This document shows positions 10,641 to 22,200 of a stretch of 64,000 bases of DNA, piece by piece. Position 1 is the first letter of the stretch. Each line of letters opens with the position of its first letter. Origin of the DNA: Dallia pectoralis (taxonomy: Eukaryota > Chordata > Actinopteri > Esociformes > Umbridae). The notes under the pieces were generated by a model, which saw only the letters and a program-made list of their open reading frames with translations, had not been told where the DNA came from and did no database searches. The stretch spans positions 5,190,633-5,254,632 of the forward strand of contig CM055753.1 of NCBI GenBank assembly GCA_029465975.1, given 5' to 3'. Both the position numbers and the translations under genes were made by a program.

Positions 10641-11597
10641 TACATTGACAGCAGGGATTTTCTTGTCTCGAAGCTGATATTTTCAGGTGATTTCCCAGAC
10701 ATGTTACTCATCGAGCATGTTTGGTATGTTCTTGATCAGGTGTGTGTGTGACCAACAGATTAATACCTGTCAAGTTGATAGATTAGGGCTTCATTTAATT
10801 ATTACATTTTGAGGATTTCCCTAAATGAACTATTTCTCTTAGAAATGGTTGCTTGATGAATTAATGTTTTTCTTCAGTGTGTGTTTTTGAAGCTCCGAAT
10901 GAAAATGAGAATGGTTTTATCCCAAAAGCAATGTGTAGCCTAAATGTAACTGCATGTTGGCCATTAAAAGATCAATAAACGGCCAGTTTACTTAATAATG
11001 ACAAGGTAAGGACTGAAATGTTAGCTAAAGAGTCAGGTACACATATATATATATATATATTGTCTGTTAACGCACTTTGTAGCGACTGCTGATAAAAATA
11101 GGTTTCTAAAATAAATTAGATGAATTCATTGATTTTAGACCACTTTAGCGTATGTGCTATTTTCAAAGGTCATGATTGACCTGTGAGCTTGTCGGCCATT
11201 TTCTAAAGCACGGGCAATTTGCTTACGTTTAGATAGATTAAAAGCAGGAACCGCTATGTATCTGAGTCATTTATGGGTTCGTGATTCTTTGTAATATGGA
11301 TCTTTTTGATACAAACAAACAAGCGTTCAGCGAGTCAAATGCAATTAAATTCATAAATAGCTTTTAGTGGAGGACTTCGCAGTGCACAATAAATACTGAG
11401 AGATCATCGCTGTTTTATTCTCTCCTGATTTGATCATGACCAATTTGCTTGTACGGCCTTTACAGACGAATTCACCTCAACTCCACAGCAGAGGGCGTAG
11501 GCTCAGAGATCAAGATGTTTTCTTGAATGTACGTTTTGACAAGCCCCTCGGCTTAGTTGCTCAACAACCACCATTTACCTGAATGGGGCTAAATTTA

Positions 11598-12340
11598 CCA
11601 CACTTTAGTCCGTCCAGAGTTTTGGGGTCATGAATGAAAAGCCAATTTTTTGACCATATGAACAACATCAAATTGAGCAAACAAACATACAGTGTAGACA
11701 TTGGCATTGTTGTAAATATCCATTGTAGGTGGAAACAGCAGATTTTGAAACTAGTTGGCCTATTCTTGTTCTGAGAAATTAAGGCTATTCAAGAAATTGC
11801 AAAAAAGACAGAGGAGTGGGAGGCCCCGGTGCACAACTGAGCAAGAGGACAAATACATTAGAATGTCTACAGACGCCACACAGGACCTCAACTGGCAGTT
11901 TCGTTAAATGATACCTCCAAAACGCCAAAGTCCACAGTGAAGAGTTTTTCCTCTGTCCAATGTCTGTGCTCTTTCGCCCATCTTAAACTTTTATATTGGC
12001 CAGTCGGAGATATGGACTTTTTCTTTGCAAATCTGCCTAGAAGGCCAGCATCCATAGATTGCACTGTTCTGTGAACGGAGTAGTACACAATATTGTACAA
12101 GTTCTTCAGTTTCTCAGTTTTCAGCGGTGCTAACATCATTGCAAAAAGGTTTTCAAATGATTGCGTAGCCTTTTAAAATTAGAAACCTGTATTAGCGAAC
12201 ACTCCGGGCCATTAAAACACAGGACTGATGATAATGGGACTCTGTATGTCTTTGTAGATATTCCATTGAAAATCAACCGTATCCAGCTTCAATAGCAACA
12301 CTGTTTACACTGAATTTCTTATCTCAATTTATATATAGAT
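11598..12340. mobile_element. Rearranged Tc1/mariner-like relic
   Basis: The left end AGAGTTTTGGGGTCATGAATG and following text resemble the outer ends of common fish Tc1-like repeats (AAGTTTGGGGTCACTTAG). On the plus strand 11760-11830 matches transposase text for ILVLRN-type helix-turn-helix sequence and RSGRPRCTTEQEDKYIR. The minus strand at 11888-12139 encodes GLLGRFAKKKSISP and RWAKEHRHWTEE. The two halves point toward each other, so the copy is a fold-back derivative, not a linear gene. Frames are broken throughout. Confidence 0.75.
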
Positions 12341-13350
12341 CACAAGGCTATTTGATCATATATTCACAGGATAAGTATCCAAGACATAAAGAAGTGGTTT
12401 ATCTTCGATGCAGTTTCTATATAGGAGTAATTGCTGTCAGTCAGTTATGGGGAAACCACACAAACAAACACACTTTAGAGCTCTGTGCTCATGAATGTGT
12501 ACCGATACACCGGCCCTGTGTTATTTAGAATGGCGACAGAAAGAAGGACATAAGACGGAGGGAGAGACAGTGAAGGAGATTGTGGAAAGGTGAGAGAGCC
12601 CGAGATAGGGAGAGCGAGAAACAGAGAGGGTTTAGAGGTATCACCGAGGGAGGGCTTAACAAAGTAAGCCAATTTATACACGGTATCCCAGTCTTGATTT
12701 AACGCCTAATGACTCTATTAGCTTTCATTTTTGCACCACAGAGAATCGCCCGCATAAATTAACTGCAGATCATCGGCAAAGTGTCACGGCCAAAGGACAG
12801 TTTATAAATACAACAGCCAGGCCTTGTCACCGCGGCAACGCGCCGATATAGACGTCTCCGCAGACTTTGTCGTTTAGAGGGACGGACTTGTGCCAGTCAG
12901 AGGGTGACGGGGACCACGGAGGTCCCGGGGGGAGCGCGCTCGCCAGCGTCCCTGAAAAGGTCAACTTGACGCGGGCACAACCCATCGACCTGCCCTCCGT
13001 CGGCCTGGTGATAAAAATCAGATAAACTTAAGACCACTCATCGATCGCAACGGAGCGCCGCCTGGGCAAATGTTGGCCCGGCATATTCCCTCTCCCCTCC
13101 CTCATTGTGTCTGTCCGTGCTAGTGATTATACACACAGGCAAATGAGGAGTGGATGTGTGAGGGGAGGAGAGGGGGAGGAAAAAGAGAGGGAGAGGATGG
13201 CTGAGGGGAGAGTCATTGGATGGACAGGGGAAGAAACGGGAAGATTTAGGCTTTAATCACCACATTTAGGGAGACGGGAAGAGTTTATGAGACAAGACAA
13301 ACTGTAAGAATAAGTGGAAAAGGAGAGGAAGAGACAATTGGGAAGGATTG
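12341..13350. other. High-complexity intergenic sequence
   Basis: The start (12400-12460) is shared with 36516-36583. The part at 12690-13080 is balanced in base composition and free of obvious repeats, so it is a candidate conserved element. A purine-rich stretch follows and grades into the 34-bp array. No gene is seen. Confidence 0.45.
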
Positions 13351-14310
13351 AGAGGAGATATCAGAGAACAGAGATAGAGGTTATAAAGGAGAGATCAGAG
13401 AACAGAGATAGAGGTTATAAAAGAGAGATCAGAGAACAGAGATAGAGGTTATAAAAGAGAGATCAGAGAACAGAGATAGAGGTTATAAAGGAGAGATCAG
13501 AGAACAGAGATAGAGGTTATAAAGGAGAGATCAGAGAACAGAGATAGAGGTTATAAAAGAGAGATCAGAGAACAGAGATAGAGGTTATAAAAGAGAGATC
13601 AGAGAACAGAGATAGAGGTTATAAAAGAGAGATCAGAGAACAGAGATAGAGGTTATAAAAGAGAGATCAGAGTACAGAGATAGAGGTTATAAAAGAGAGA
13701 TCAGAGAACAGAGATAGAGGTTATAAAAGAGAGATCAGAGAACAGAGATAGAGGTTATAAAGGAGAGATCAGAGAACAGAGATAGAGGTTATAAAAGAGA
13801 GATCAGAGAACAGAGATAGAGGTTATAAAAGAGAGATCAGAGAACAGAGATAGAGGTTATAAAAGAGAGATCAGAGAACAGAGATAGAGGTTATAAAGGA
13901 GAGATCAGAGAACAGAGATAGAGGTTATAAAAGAGAGATCAGAGAACAGAGATAGAGGTTATAAAAGAGAGATCAGAGAACAGAGATAGAGGTTATAAAG
14001 GAGAGATCAGAGAACAGAGATAGAGGTTATAAAGAAGAGATCAGAGAACAGAGATAGAGGTTATAAAGGAGAGATCAGAGAACAGAGATAGAGGTTATAA
14101 AGGAGAGATCAGAGAACAGAGATAGAGGTTATAAAGGAGATATCAGAGAACAGAGATAGAGGTTATAGAGGAGAGATCAGAGAACAGAGATAGAGGTTAT
14201 AAAAGAGAGATCAGAGAACAGAGATAGAGGTTATAAAAGAGAGATCAGAGAACAGAGATAGAGGTTATACAAGAGAGATCAGAGAACAGAGATAGAGGTT
14301 ATAAAGGAGA
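13351..14310. repeat. 34-bp minisatellite
   Basis: About 28 copies of a 34-bp purine-rich unit with cores GATCAGAGAACAGAGATAGA and GGTTATAAA. Copies differ mainly at one base (AAAAGAG or AAAGGAG). Confidence 0.95.
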
Positions 14311-14490
14311 GTTTGGGTCAGTGTTCCTGTCAGTCTGTTTGGGTCAGTGTTCCTGTCAGTCTGTTTGGGTCAGTGTTCCTGTCAGTCTGTTTGGGTCAGT
14401 GTTCCTGTCAGTCTGTTTGGGTCAGTGTTCCTGTCAGTCTGTTTGGGTCAGTGTTCCTGTCAGTCTGTTTGGGTCAGTGTTCCTGTCTGC
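14311..14490. repeat. 26-bp minisatellite abutting the 34-bp array
   Basis: Seven near-identical copies of a 26-bp unit with core GTTTGGGTCAGTGTTCCTGT. It starts exactly where the 34-bp array ends. Confidence 0.95.
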
Positions 14491-14602
14491 TGACTATCCA
14501 CTTCCTCCTTCTGTCCCGGTCACTTTATCAGTCAGAACCGGAGCTGAGCATTTTCATTTGTCTCTTCTCTGTTTCTGACTCTATCCTCTGTTCCTCTAAC
14601 CC

Positions 14603-14628
14603 AGGTGTGTGTGTGTGAGAAGCAGAGG

Positions 14629-14667
<39 letters not shown>

Positions 14668-14676
14668 AAGCAGAGG

Positions 14677-14717
<41 letters not shown>

Positions 14718-14727
14718 AAGCAGAGGG

Positions 14728-14758
<31 letters not shown>

Positions 14759-14816
14759 AGCAGAGGGAGTGTGTGTGTGTGTGTGTGTGTGTGTGAGAAG
14801 CAGAGGGAGTGTGTGA
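14603..14816. repeat. (GT)n blocks separated by GAGAAGCAGAGGGAG
   Basis: Five GAGAAGCAGAGGGAG spacers alternate with GT tracts of 20-40 bp, a compound minisatellite. Confidence 0.93.
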
Positions 14817-15179
14817 GCTGTGGCTCTGGGGCAGAGACGGGCTGATAACAGAACAAATGTGACGAGAGCAGGGGCGGAGAACCACAGATAAGGCTCTCCA
14901 CTCTGTCAGGGCAGAAGTGTGTGTGGGATGTGAAATGTGTGTGTGTGTCACAGGGTCTCAGGGTGTAAGTGGGAGTAATGAGGGAACTCGTTATCAGCTG
15001 CCTCTATGTCAGCACCTTCTTCTGTTGTCTCTCGTGGTGTCTGACCTGCTGGAAGGTTCTGTCTGTGTGTGTGTGTGTGTTCTTGTGTGGCCCTATAGCA
15101 TTGTAAGGTTCAGCACATGGTCATCTGCGAGAGTTGTCCAGAGTAACATTGCCGACACACAAAGCGCTGCCTCATTCCG

Positions 15180-15206
15180 TGTGTGTGTGTGTGTGTGTGT
15201 CTGTGT

Positions 15207-15250
<44 letters not shown>
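15180..15250. repeat. (GT)n microsatellite
   Basis: Interrupted (GT)n of about 70 bp. Confidence 0.9.
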
Positions 15251-15253
<3 letters not shown>

Positions 15254-15989
15254 CATTTTGCCGTTTGATGCGTATTGACATGTGTGTTTTTGCATCTATA
15301 AATGTTTTTCAGGTGATAACCGGTCAGAGTGCATCACAGAGGAAGTGTATTCCTGGTTACAAGGTTTTTTAAGCCTGTGCAGATAACCCCATACAACAAC
15401 TCCTCTAGAAACAGGCCTGGTGCTCAATCAATTGTTAAGGCTGGAAGGTTACATTATTTTGTCGTCATCTTTCCTGTTTTTTTTTTAAGTAAAAGTTAAG
15501 CAAAGGAAATGACACAAGGTGAAAGGAAAGAGAACGACAAAAGAAGGCGATGATATAAAGGAAAAAAGAAGAGCGAGACGAGAAGAAAAGGAAGATAAAA
15601 GAAGAGAAGAAGACGAGGAAAACAAGTCACTCCAGATATTGCCGATGCATCCCTACTGACAGAGTCGGTCCTCAACTGCCAACTAGTGGTCAGAGTGTGT
15701 AACTGCATGAGAAATTCCAGCTCTGCCCAGTACAATACAGTGCTAATTATCCTGTAAGGATCCTCAATATTTTTATTTAGATGAACAAGACGTGTTGTTC
15801 ATTTGCAGCAGAGATGTATTAAACCTCCAGCCGAATATAAATGGGTCGACATGTAAATTGTCCAAATTAATCTGGAAAATTGTTGGGAAGCAACTAAAAA
15901 GGTCTCAATCTGGCCCGTAAAAAATGTATAATGACCAGCAGCAGCCCTGGTTCAGACATAACTTCTAACAGAGAGTTAAATGTTAAAAA

Positions 15990-16180
15990 CGTAGTGTTAA
16001 TCTCATAGTGTTAATCTCGTAGTGTTAATCTTGTAGTGTTAATCTCGTAGTTTTAATGTCGTAGTGTTAATCTCGTAGTGTTAATCTCATAGCGTTAATC
16101 TCGTAGCGTTCATCCCGTGGCGTTCACCTCGTGGCGTTTATCTCGTGTTGGACATCTCGTAGCATTCACCTCATAATGTT
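15990..16180. repeat. Degenerate ~14-bp tandem repeat
   Basis: Units of the type GTAGTGTTAATCTC that degrade to the right (GTGGCGTTCACCTC). Confidence 0.8.
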
Positions 16181-16284
16181 CAAACAGTATCACGCTTAAA
16201 TTAAGATTTTTACGAAGAGTGCACTCTGTTGGCCACAGTGAATTCAGCTACGGAGACTAGTAGATGAGGTTTGATAGCTGAGTT

Positions 16285-16286
<2 letters not shown>

Positions 16287-16328
<42 letters not shown>

Positions 16329-16340
16329 TGCGTGTGTGTT
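16287..16340. repeat. (GT)n microsatellite
   Basis: (GT)n of about 40 bp. Confidence 0.9.
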
Positions 16341-16445
16341 ATTCTATAATAACAAATCATTAATATAATGGATATTGATTGGGTATGTGGGCCTATGCAG
16401 CTCTTTTGGCACTGTCTGTTTGTGTCCACCTGTGCCATTGTGCAT

Positions 16446-16449
<4 letters not shown>

Positions 16450-16517
<68 letters not shown>
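16450..16517. repeat. (GT)n microsatellite
   Basis: Pure (GT)n of about 67 bp. Confidence 0.93.
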
Positions 16518-16518
<1 letters not shown>

Positions 16519-16997
16519 CATAACAACCAATAACCATCAGAGGCTAGCATAAGAGCCCTTCACGGACTGCATCTTTTTTCATCGGCATTCCATTAAGCGG
16601 TGCATATACATTATATTTAACCTCTCATATCTATAATTGAATATCAGTTTTAGTTAACATCTCATATTCATAATATAATCCGTCATATTTAACAACTCAT
16701 ATCTCCAATACAATATCTGGCCTCTCCGTAGAGCTCCGGTTAATGGGCAGTAGGGACTTATCCAAGCCATGAGGTTAAGTGTTCTTAATAGTAATAAATA
16801 GATGCCCGCCCGCTTACTTTTGTTCATCGGCATTGGCTTAGTTTGGGGTCTTCTCTTATATAATACGAGCATTATAGCATGTCTTCCAAATTACACGTCC
16901 AGCAAATTAGATTATACTTTGACACGAGCCGAGCATCATCCGCCATTTTAACCCAAGCGGTGAACTCTTCACCCGGTCGACACACGTATATGTATCG

Positions 16998-17011
16998 CAG
17001 CTAGGGGGCGC
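16998..17011 (+). promoter_or_regulatory. CTCF-like motif
   Basis: CAGCTAGGGGGCGC matches 12 of 14 positions of the CTCF core CCASYAGRKGGCRS. It lies in unique sequence. Confidence 0.35.
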
Positions 17012-17071
17012 CATCGTGTCAATCAAGAAAAGATCATGGGGTTCTCCTTGTCGTTTTTATCTCATTCAAGT

Positions 17072-17085
17072 CTGCCATCTAGCGG
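17072..17085 (-). promoter_or_regulatory. CTCF-like motif
   Basis: On the minus strand CCGCTAGATGGCAG matches 13 of 14 positions of the CTCF core. It is 60 bp from the plus-oriented motif at 16998. Confidence 0.45.
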
Positions 17086-17845
17086 CCGAATATAGAAATT
17101 ACAGAAGTGGTTCCACAAAGATTTTTTTAGCCCCGCAGAGTTTTTTATATATATCAAATTTAACCTTTTATGTTGACAGATGTTGACCAGCAGTGAGTCA
17201 TTTATTTTACCACTATATTCAAAAATGTTTCCCAGGTCACATAACTGCAGGCGTTTGTGTTTCCATATTATAGTGATACTCTGGGATACCAATGGTTTTA
17301 TGACCCATCTGGGGTATCAGCAGTCTATTGTTTCTACCTGCTGGTCTAACATATTCGTATTTAATACGAACTTTGCTTAAAATTCATTTTTTTATTCAAT
17401 TTTGTCCCATTTCATCTGTCTCAGTCTGTAGCACTCTTGGAAGGAAATATATGGAAGGAAATAATCTAATAAAAAACATGTCCTATACCCCATCCCACAC
17501 TTGAATGTTTGTCTGTTCCATCATCAAATGTAGTTGAGTTATTTTTACGTTGATTTCCACATTAAATAATCTATTTCAGTGTGGCATTAATGCCAATCTC
17601 ACACTCTCCAGATTTGCATCACCTTTGTAAACTCGGTAAAAAATACTAAGGGTTCACGTGCTGAAGTTACATATTATTTTTGAAGTATGGCCGTATTGTG
17701 TTTGGGTTTTCGGTTTCCTGTCTGGGATTGTCTTCCTATTGCTTCGGAGATATAGATGGAAAGCGGGCATTTATTGTTGTGAAAGTTAAGCTGTCAGTGA
17801 TTGTGCTAAATTCTCCTTCTCTCTCTGTTACTTTGACGACCATAC

Positions 17846-18660
17846 ACTAATGAGCCAAAACTTAATATACATTGGATTGGGTTATGGGGAATTTGGAGGT
17901 CAGGGAAACACCTTAAATGTTCCTCAAACCATTTCTAAACCATGTGTGCAGTGGGACATGGCATATTATCCTGCTGAACGAGATCTCTGCCATCAGGGAA
18001 TACTATTGACACAAAGATATGTACCTGGTCTACAACACTATTTAGGTAGGTGGCACATGTCAAATGGATGTCCACCTGAATTTCCGGATCCAGGGTTTCC
18101 TCGCAGAACATTATGCATGAGCATCAAACTCTCATTTTCCCACAGTGCATCACTTCCCCAGATAAACGGCACCCATGTACACGGATGTCTGTTTAAAAAG
18201 CACACAGGACTGATTAGATCAGGCCACTTTCTTCCCTGCTCCAAGTTCCGGTTCCGACGCTCGCTTTTCTATTGGGTCGTCATGGGCACATTCCAGTCAG
18301 AAGAACCTATCACATTTTCTATCACTTGTGGCGCAGTAGTCAGTAGACCAATCAGAAGAGCCGTTGTTTACCTCATCCATCAATAAGCCTTTGGCGCCCA
18401 ACACTCTGTGGTCAGTTTGTGGTTTGTCCCTCCTCAGACCACTGTCAGTAGATACTCGCCGCTGCTGACTGGGTGCATCCCACAAGCTTTAAGGCCTCAT
18501 TATGCTTCTGCGTCAACTCCACGGCGTAGCTACGCCGTCACTCCTACGACGTTGTGGCCGTTTTATGGTTCTGCGTCGAGTTGCGTGATTATGAGAACGG
18601 CTTATTCGCTTACCATCTAATCTACCCAAACAATGGCCATAAAGTTTTGTCTCGTTATAT
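17846..18660 (-). mobile_element. Degraded Tc1-like relic (different subfamily)
   Basis: The segment begins ACACTAATGAGCCAAAACTT and contains GACTGATTAGATCAGGCCAC and AAGCCTTTGGCGCCCAACAC. This resembles the antisense strand of a common fish Tc1-like transposase gene. The order of blocks is kept but much is deleted. An unrelated palindromic stretch (18495-18600) appears inserted. No open transposase frame remains. Confidence 0.55.
18521..18538. repeat. Perfect 18-bp palindrome
   Basis: ACGGCGTAGCTACGCCGT is its own reverse complement. It sits in a stretch (CTTCTGCGTCAACTCC, TTCTGCGTCG) that looks like a small inserted repeat within a Tc1-like relic. Confidence 0.8.
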
Positions 18661-18695
18661 CACTAATGCAATTGAACGGCTGTACCATATTTTGA

Positions 18696-18709
18696 CCACT
18701 AGGTGGCAC
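18696..18709 (+). promoter_or_regulatory. CTCF-like motif, full core match
   Basis: CCACTAGGTGGCAC matches all 14 core positions. It lies next to Tc1-like relics, so it could have been carried by a repeat. Confidence 0.5.
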
Positions 18710-18719
18710 TACAAGACTG

Positions 18720-20040
18720 CTACATTACAGAGGCCTTCGCGATGTGCCTAGCATGCAGTGGCTGCACCCGATTGTGATGGCAAAGTTGCCTTGGGCTGCA
18801 AAACATACTTTCTACTATATGGATGGTTAAATTCTGTCGGCACCACTTCAGAAATATAACCGATTATTACTTCTCTATTGGGTTTGAGTATTGCTGACAG
18901 GTAGGAACACATCAGGGTGGACTACAGACTCCTGGGTAGTTTATAAGGTCTGTGCCACCCTACACTTTGGGCCCCGGCATATAAAGCATGCACCGCCCCG
19001 AGATGTGTTTTCTTTGTCTTATTCCCTGATAAATAAAACGTCTTCCATTCACCATATTCTCTCCAGAACGTAAGTAGCATTAATTCAGTTTATTGAATCT
19101 AATTCAATTAAATGTGAATAATATTAAGGGCGTAGATGATGCCAAACCCGCACCCGTGATAATTCACACGTAAGAGACCTAATGTGACATCGTAAACTGA
19201 CGTTATATTAGTCCGATTAAACGTAACGCAGACGGGGTATCAGAGGCGATAAATGCATATAATTAATATGAATTGTTTACGGCGGCGACGGGCGTGCAGC
19301 GCTTCGCGGTGAGGGCACGCGACATTGGTTGATGGTTTTGTTTATTGTGTCGCGGTGCCCCGGCGCTTCCGGCGCATCAATCCCGGTGTCAGTTCCCGGG
19401 CCTGCGTCGGGGAGGAGTGATGGCCGTCCAGTGATTATATCGGGATAAAAAGAGCTAATGAAGTGCCTTCCGCCCGGTTATTCAGCCGCGCCAGATTGCT
19501 GTCACCGTTTTGATGTGCCCCCGCCATGCCCGCTGTGCCAGTTTAGTTTTTTTTTAGGTTCAAATAAAGTTTAATCGTTCGCAAAGAGTTTACAATGCTA
19601 ATAACTCAGCTGGGCCTATGTGTGCTTTAATTTGTCTGTGTGTTTATTTGTATGTTTGCACGCACACGCGCAGACGGAAGAGAGTTTAAAATGCAATTGA
19701 CGTGCGGTGATTAATTGAAGAAATAGAGAGTTGACTGTAGTAATTAAACAAAACAAGGTGAGGCAAACGACTGGGCAGCCATCTGTGCCTGTGGTTGAGC
19801 CCGAATACATTTACCCACTGCCAAGCACACCATTTATTTACCCATATAAAGATCCTGAGAGACCGGCTGGGCTCCCACAACCTCGCTCTCTCCTCCTCTG
19901 TGTTTGAGTGAGTGAGAGAGAGAAAGAGAGAGAGTAATTAGTAAGTGAGAGAACATACACAGAGAGAAAGAGAAATGAACTGATATGTAATATACAACTG
20001 TATGTATATTTCCAGTGTTTGTGTGTGTTGTGTTGGAGTG
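18720..20040. other. High-complexity intergenic sequence
   Basis: 19080-19560 is unique and rich in homeodomain-type AT cores (ATAATTAATATGAATT at 19259) next to GC-rich text; it could hold a conserved enhancer. No gene is seen. Confidence 0.45.
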
Positions 20041-20044
20041 GCAT

Positions 20045-20165
20045 GAATGCATGTAGTATGTACTAGTGATGCATGTAGTATGTACTAGTGATGCATGTAG
20101 TATGTACTAGTGATGCATGTAGTATGTACTAGTGATGCATGTAGTATGTACTAGTGATGCATGTA
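20045..20165. repeat. 22-bp tandem repeat
   Basis: Five copies of a 22-bp unit with core GCATGTAGTATGTACTAGTG. Confidence 0.95.
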
Positions 20166-20619
20166 GCATGTTGCATGTACTGTGCACATGTTTGCCTCTC
20201 AGATTACATGGGCAGTCTTCCACTCATAAAATGCTGATAATCTTCAGTTGTTTCACAGATAAAAATTGCAATGATAAGCCGATTAGGTAACGCAACTATG
20301 CAGAGATGCATTGCATACACACTGGAACTGAATGAGTTGACACACACACACACACACAGGCTGTTTGTTTTTGGAGTTACCCAACCATCATACTTATGCA
20401 TTGTCTTCATGGGTCAAGCCTGACAGTGTGGTGCTAGAAGGAGGTGCTGTGTGTGTGTGTGTGTGTAGGTGTGTGAATAACCGGCAGTGTTTCTCCAACG
20501 GCATGGAACACATAGAGCAGCAAATGAATAGCAGGTCTTCACAGCACCAGGTTGCATCATGACTACAGCATCACAATCTATTCACCTAACACTCTGTCAT
20601 ACCCGCATCTGTCACTGTT

Positions 20620-20800
20620 TTAGTGTGTGTGTGTGTGTGTGTGCGTGTGTGTGTGCGTGCGTGTGCATGTGACAATCAGGACGTTGCACTTGCAGTGTAC
20701 AGTGACGTTAATGTGCCGTCGGGTCGGTGCACCGTAGTCACACTGGGATATAAGGCTAATGTCTCTATTTGATCGTGTGTGTGTGTGCGTGTGTGTGTGT
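20620..20800. repeat. Two (GT)n tracts around unique sequence
   Basis: GT/GC alternating tracts at 20622-20672 and 20775-20802. Confidence 0.85.
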
Positions 20801-20934
20801 GTCAAACTAGATCAGATGGCTCATTGGTATGCAGTCTCCTATGTTCCCCTGAGGTCCTGGATGGGAAGCATCTGTCTCCTCTGTGGAAGATCCTGCGTTC
20901 TGACTTAACTATTACAGTGCCGTCGCCATGTCAC

Positions 20935-20958
20935 CTGTGTGTGTGTCTGTGTGTCTGT

Positions 20959-21005
<47 letters not shown>
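20935..21005. repeat. (GT)n microsatellite
   Basis: GTGTGTCT units followed by pure (GT)n. Confidence 0.9.
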
Positions 21006-21006
<1 letters not shown>

Positions 21007-21074
21007 ATTGGTTAAAGCAACAACGGGAATGCTTGGTAGAATGCTTGAACAAGGATTACTATTGACATTTACCA

Positions 21075-21215
21075 CAAACAGGGCGGGACTCTTGTCTACA
21101 TATGATTGACATTTATACTCAAGTCTCTTATACATTTACAGTCTGGCCCCCCGTGGGAATCGAACCCGGACATCGTGAGCACCGGGGGTCCGCAAACCCA
21201 AGACCCAATCGAAAG
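21075..21215 (-). mobile_element. tRNA-derived SINE fragment
   Basis: On the minus strand GGGTTCGATTCCCACGGGG is a tRNA B-box/T-arm, followed by GGGGCCAGACTGTAAATGTA, a tail typical of fish tRNA-derived SINEs. A matching A box is not recognisable, so the 5' part is degraded. It is not a functional tRNA gene. Confidence 0.6.
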
Positions 21216-21229
21216 ATGAGGAGCTCACC

Positions 21230-21950
21230 TTGACAGCTCCCACAACCAATTACAACGAGAGGCAGTTCAGGTTTCCATAGCAACAGAACTCATTGGCTAT
21301 TAATTGGAGGACCTGGGAAACTGCTGACAGACTGGTTGCAGTTAAGTGGTCTCTCTCTCGCTCTCTCTCTTGTATCCATGTACACTCCTTTAGGTGTGTG
21401 TTAGTGGCTGATGGGGGAGAGGTGTGCTCGACACAATGTGACAGAGTGATTAAACAGAAGTCAGGCTGCCGGGGTCAGGGGGCGATAGAGTCCTACAGAC
21501 AACTAGGAAGATAGAGAGGCAAGTTAGGCAGGTGGAGAGAATCAAAGACATGCGTGCACTTTTTGAAGAGAGACGATTAGGCGCAGAGAAGGACAGAAGG
21601 AAGGAGGGAAATAAATCTGGTAGAGATTTGAGAGCAATAAGAGATCTGAGATGTGACAGATATGAGAGACGGAAGATAGAGCTGTGTCTCTCTCCCCACT
21701 GCACAGCGGTAATTAAGGAATTAGATGAGCATGAACCAGGAGGCATCTGAGAAGATGTTGAACAGCCTTTGTAAATGTATGCGTTTTTCTCTGTGTGTGT
21801 GTGTGTGTGTCCTCTGGGTGTCATTGGTACCCAGTATAAATCAACACGCCATGAGACTGAGCTACAGCAGTAAATACGTTTGAGCTTTTAATTGTGTCTG
21901 TAATTGATGGTTCTAATTAGTCACACTGCTGTGATACCGCCTATTCCTAT
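21230..21950. other. Unique sequence, no gene seen
   Basis: Contains a short (GT)n at 21792-21812 and AG-rich text. The small frames present have no recognisable domain. Confidence 0.5.
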
Positions 21951-21954
21951 GTAG

Positions 21955-22200
21955 ACACCCTTCACCCCTGTATATCTCTACCCTCTGACCCTTCACCCCT
22001 CTATATCTCTACCCTCTGACCCTTCACCCCAGTATATCTCTACCCTCTGACCCTTCACCCCAGTATATCTCTATCCTCTGACCCTTCACCCCTGTATATC
22101 TCTACCCTCTGACCCTTCACCCCTGTATATCTCTACCCTCTGACCCTTCACCCCTGTATATCTCTACCCTCTGACCCTTCACCCCTCTATAACTCCACCC
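21955..22200. repeat. 29- to 30-bp minisatellite
   Basis: About eight copies of a unit with cores TATATCTCTACCCTCTGACC and CTTCACCCC. Confidence 0.93.

Larger units (their letters stand above)
9816..11597. other. Unique and simple-repeat sequence
   Basis: Outside the repeats listed, the region holds a (TA)n tract near 11045-11060 and a CAGCAGAGGGCG stretch near 11487 that partly resembles a CTCF core. No gene is seen. Confidence 0.5.
16520..17845. other. Unique AT-rich sequence with CTCF-like motifs
   Basis: No coding region is supported. Two CTCF-like motifs at about 17.0 kb are the only notable sites. Confidence 0.5.

Noticed and set aside
21140..21200. Possible tRNA gene on the minus strand
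   Set aside because: Only the B-box/T-arm is recognisable; there is no matching acceptor or anticodon arm, so it is a SINE remnant.
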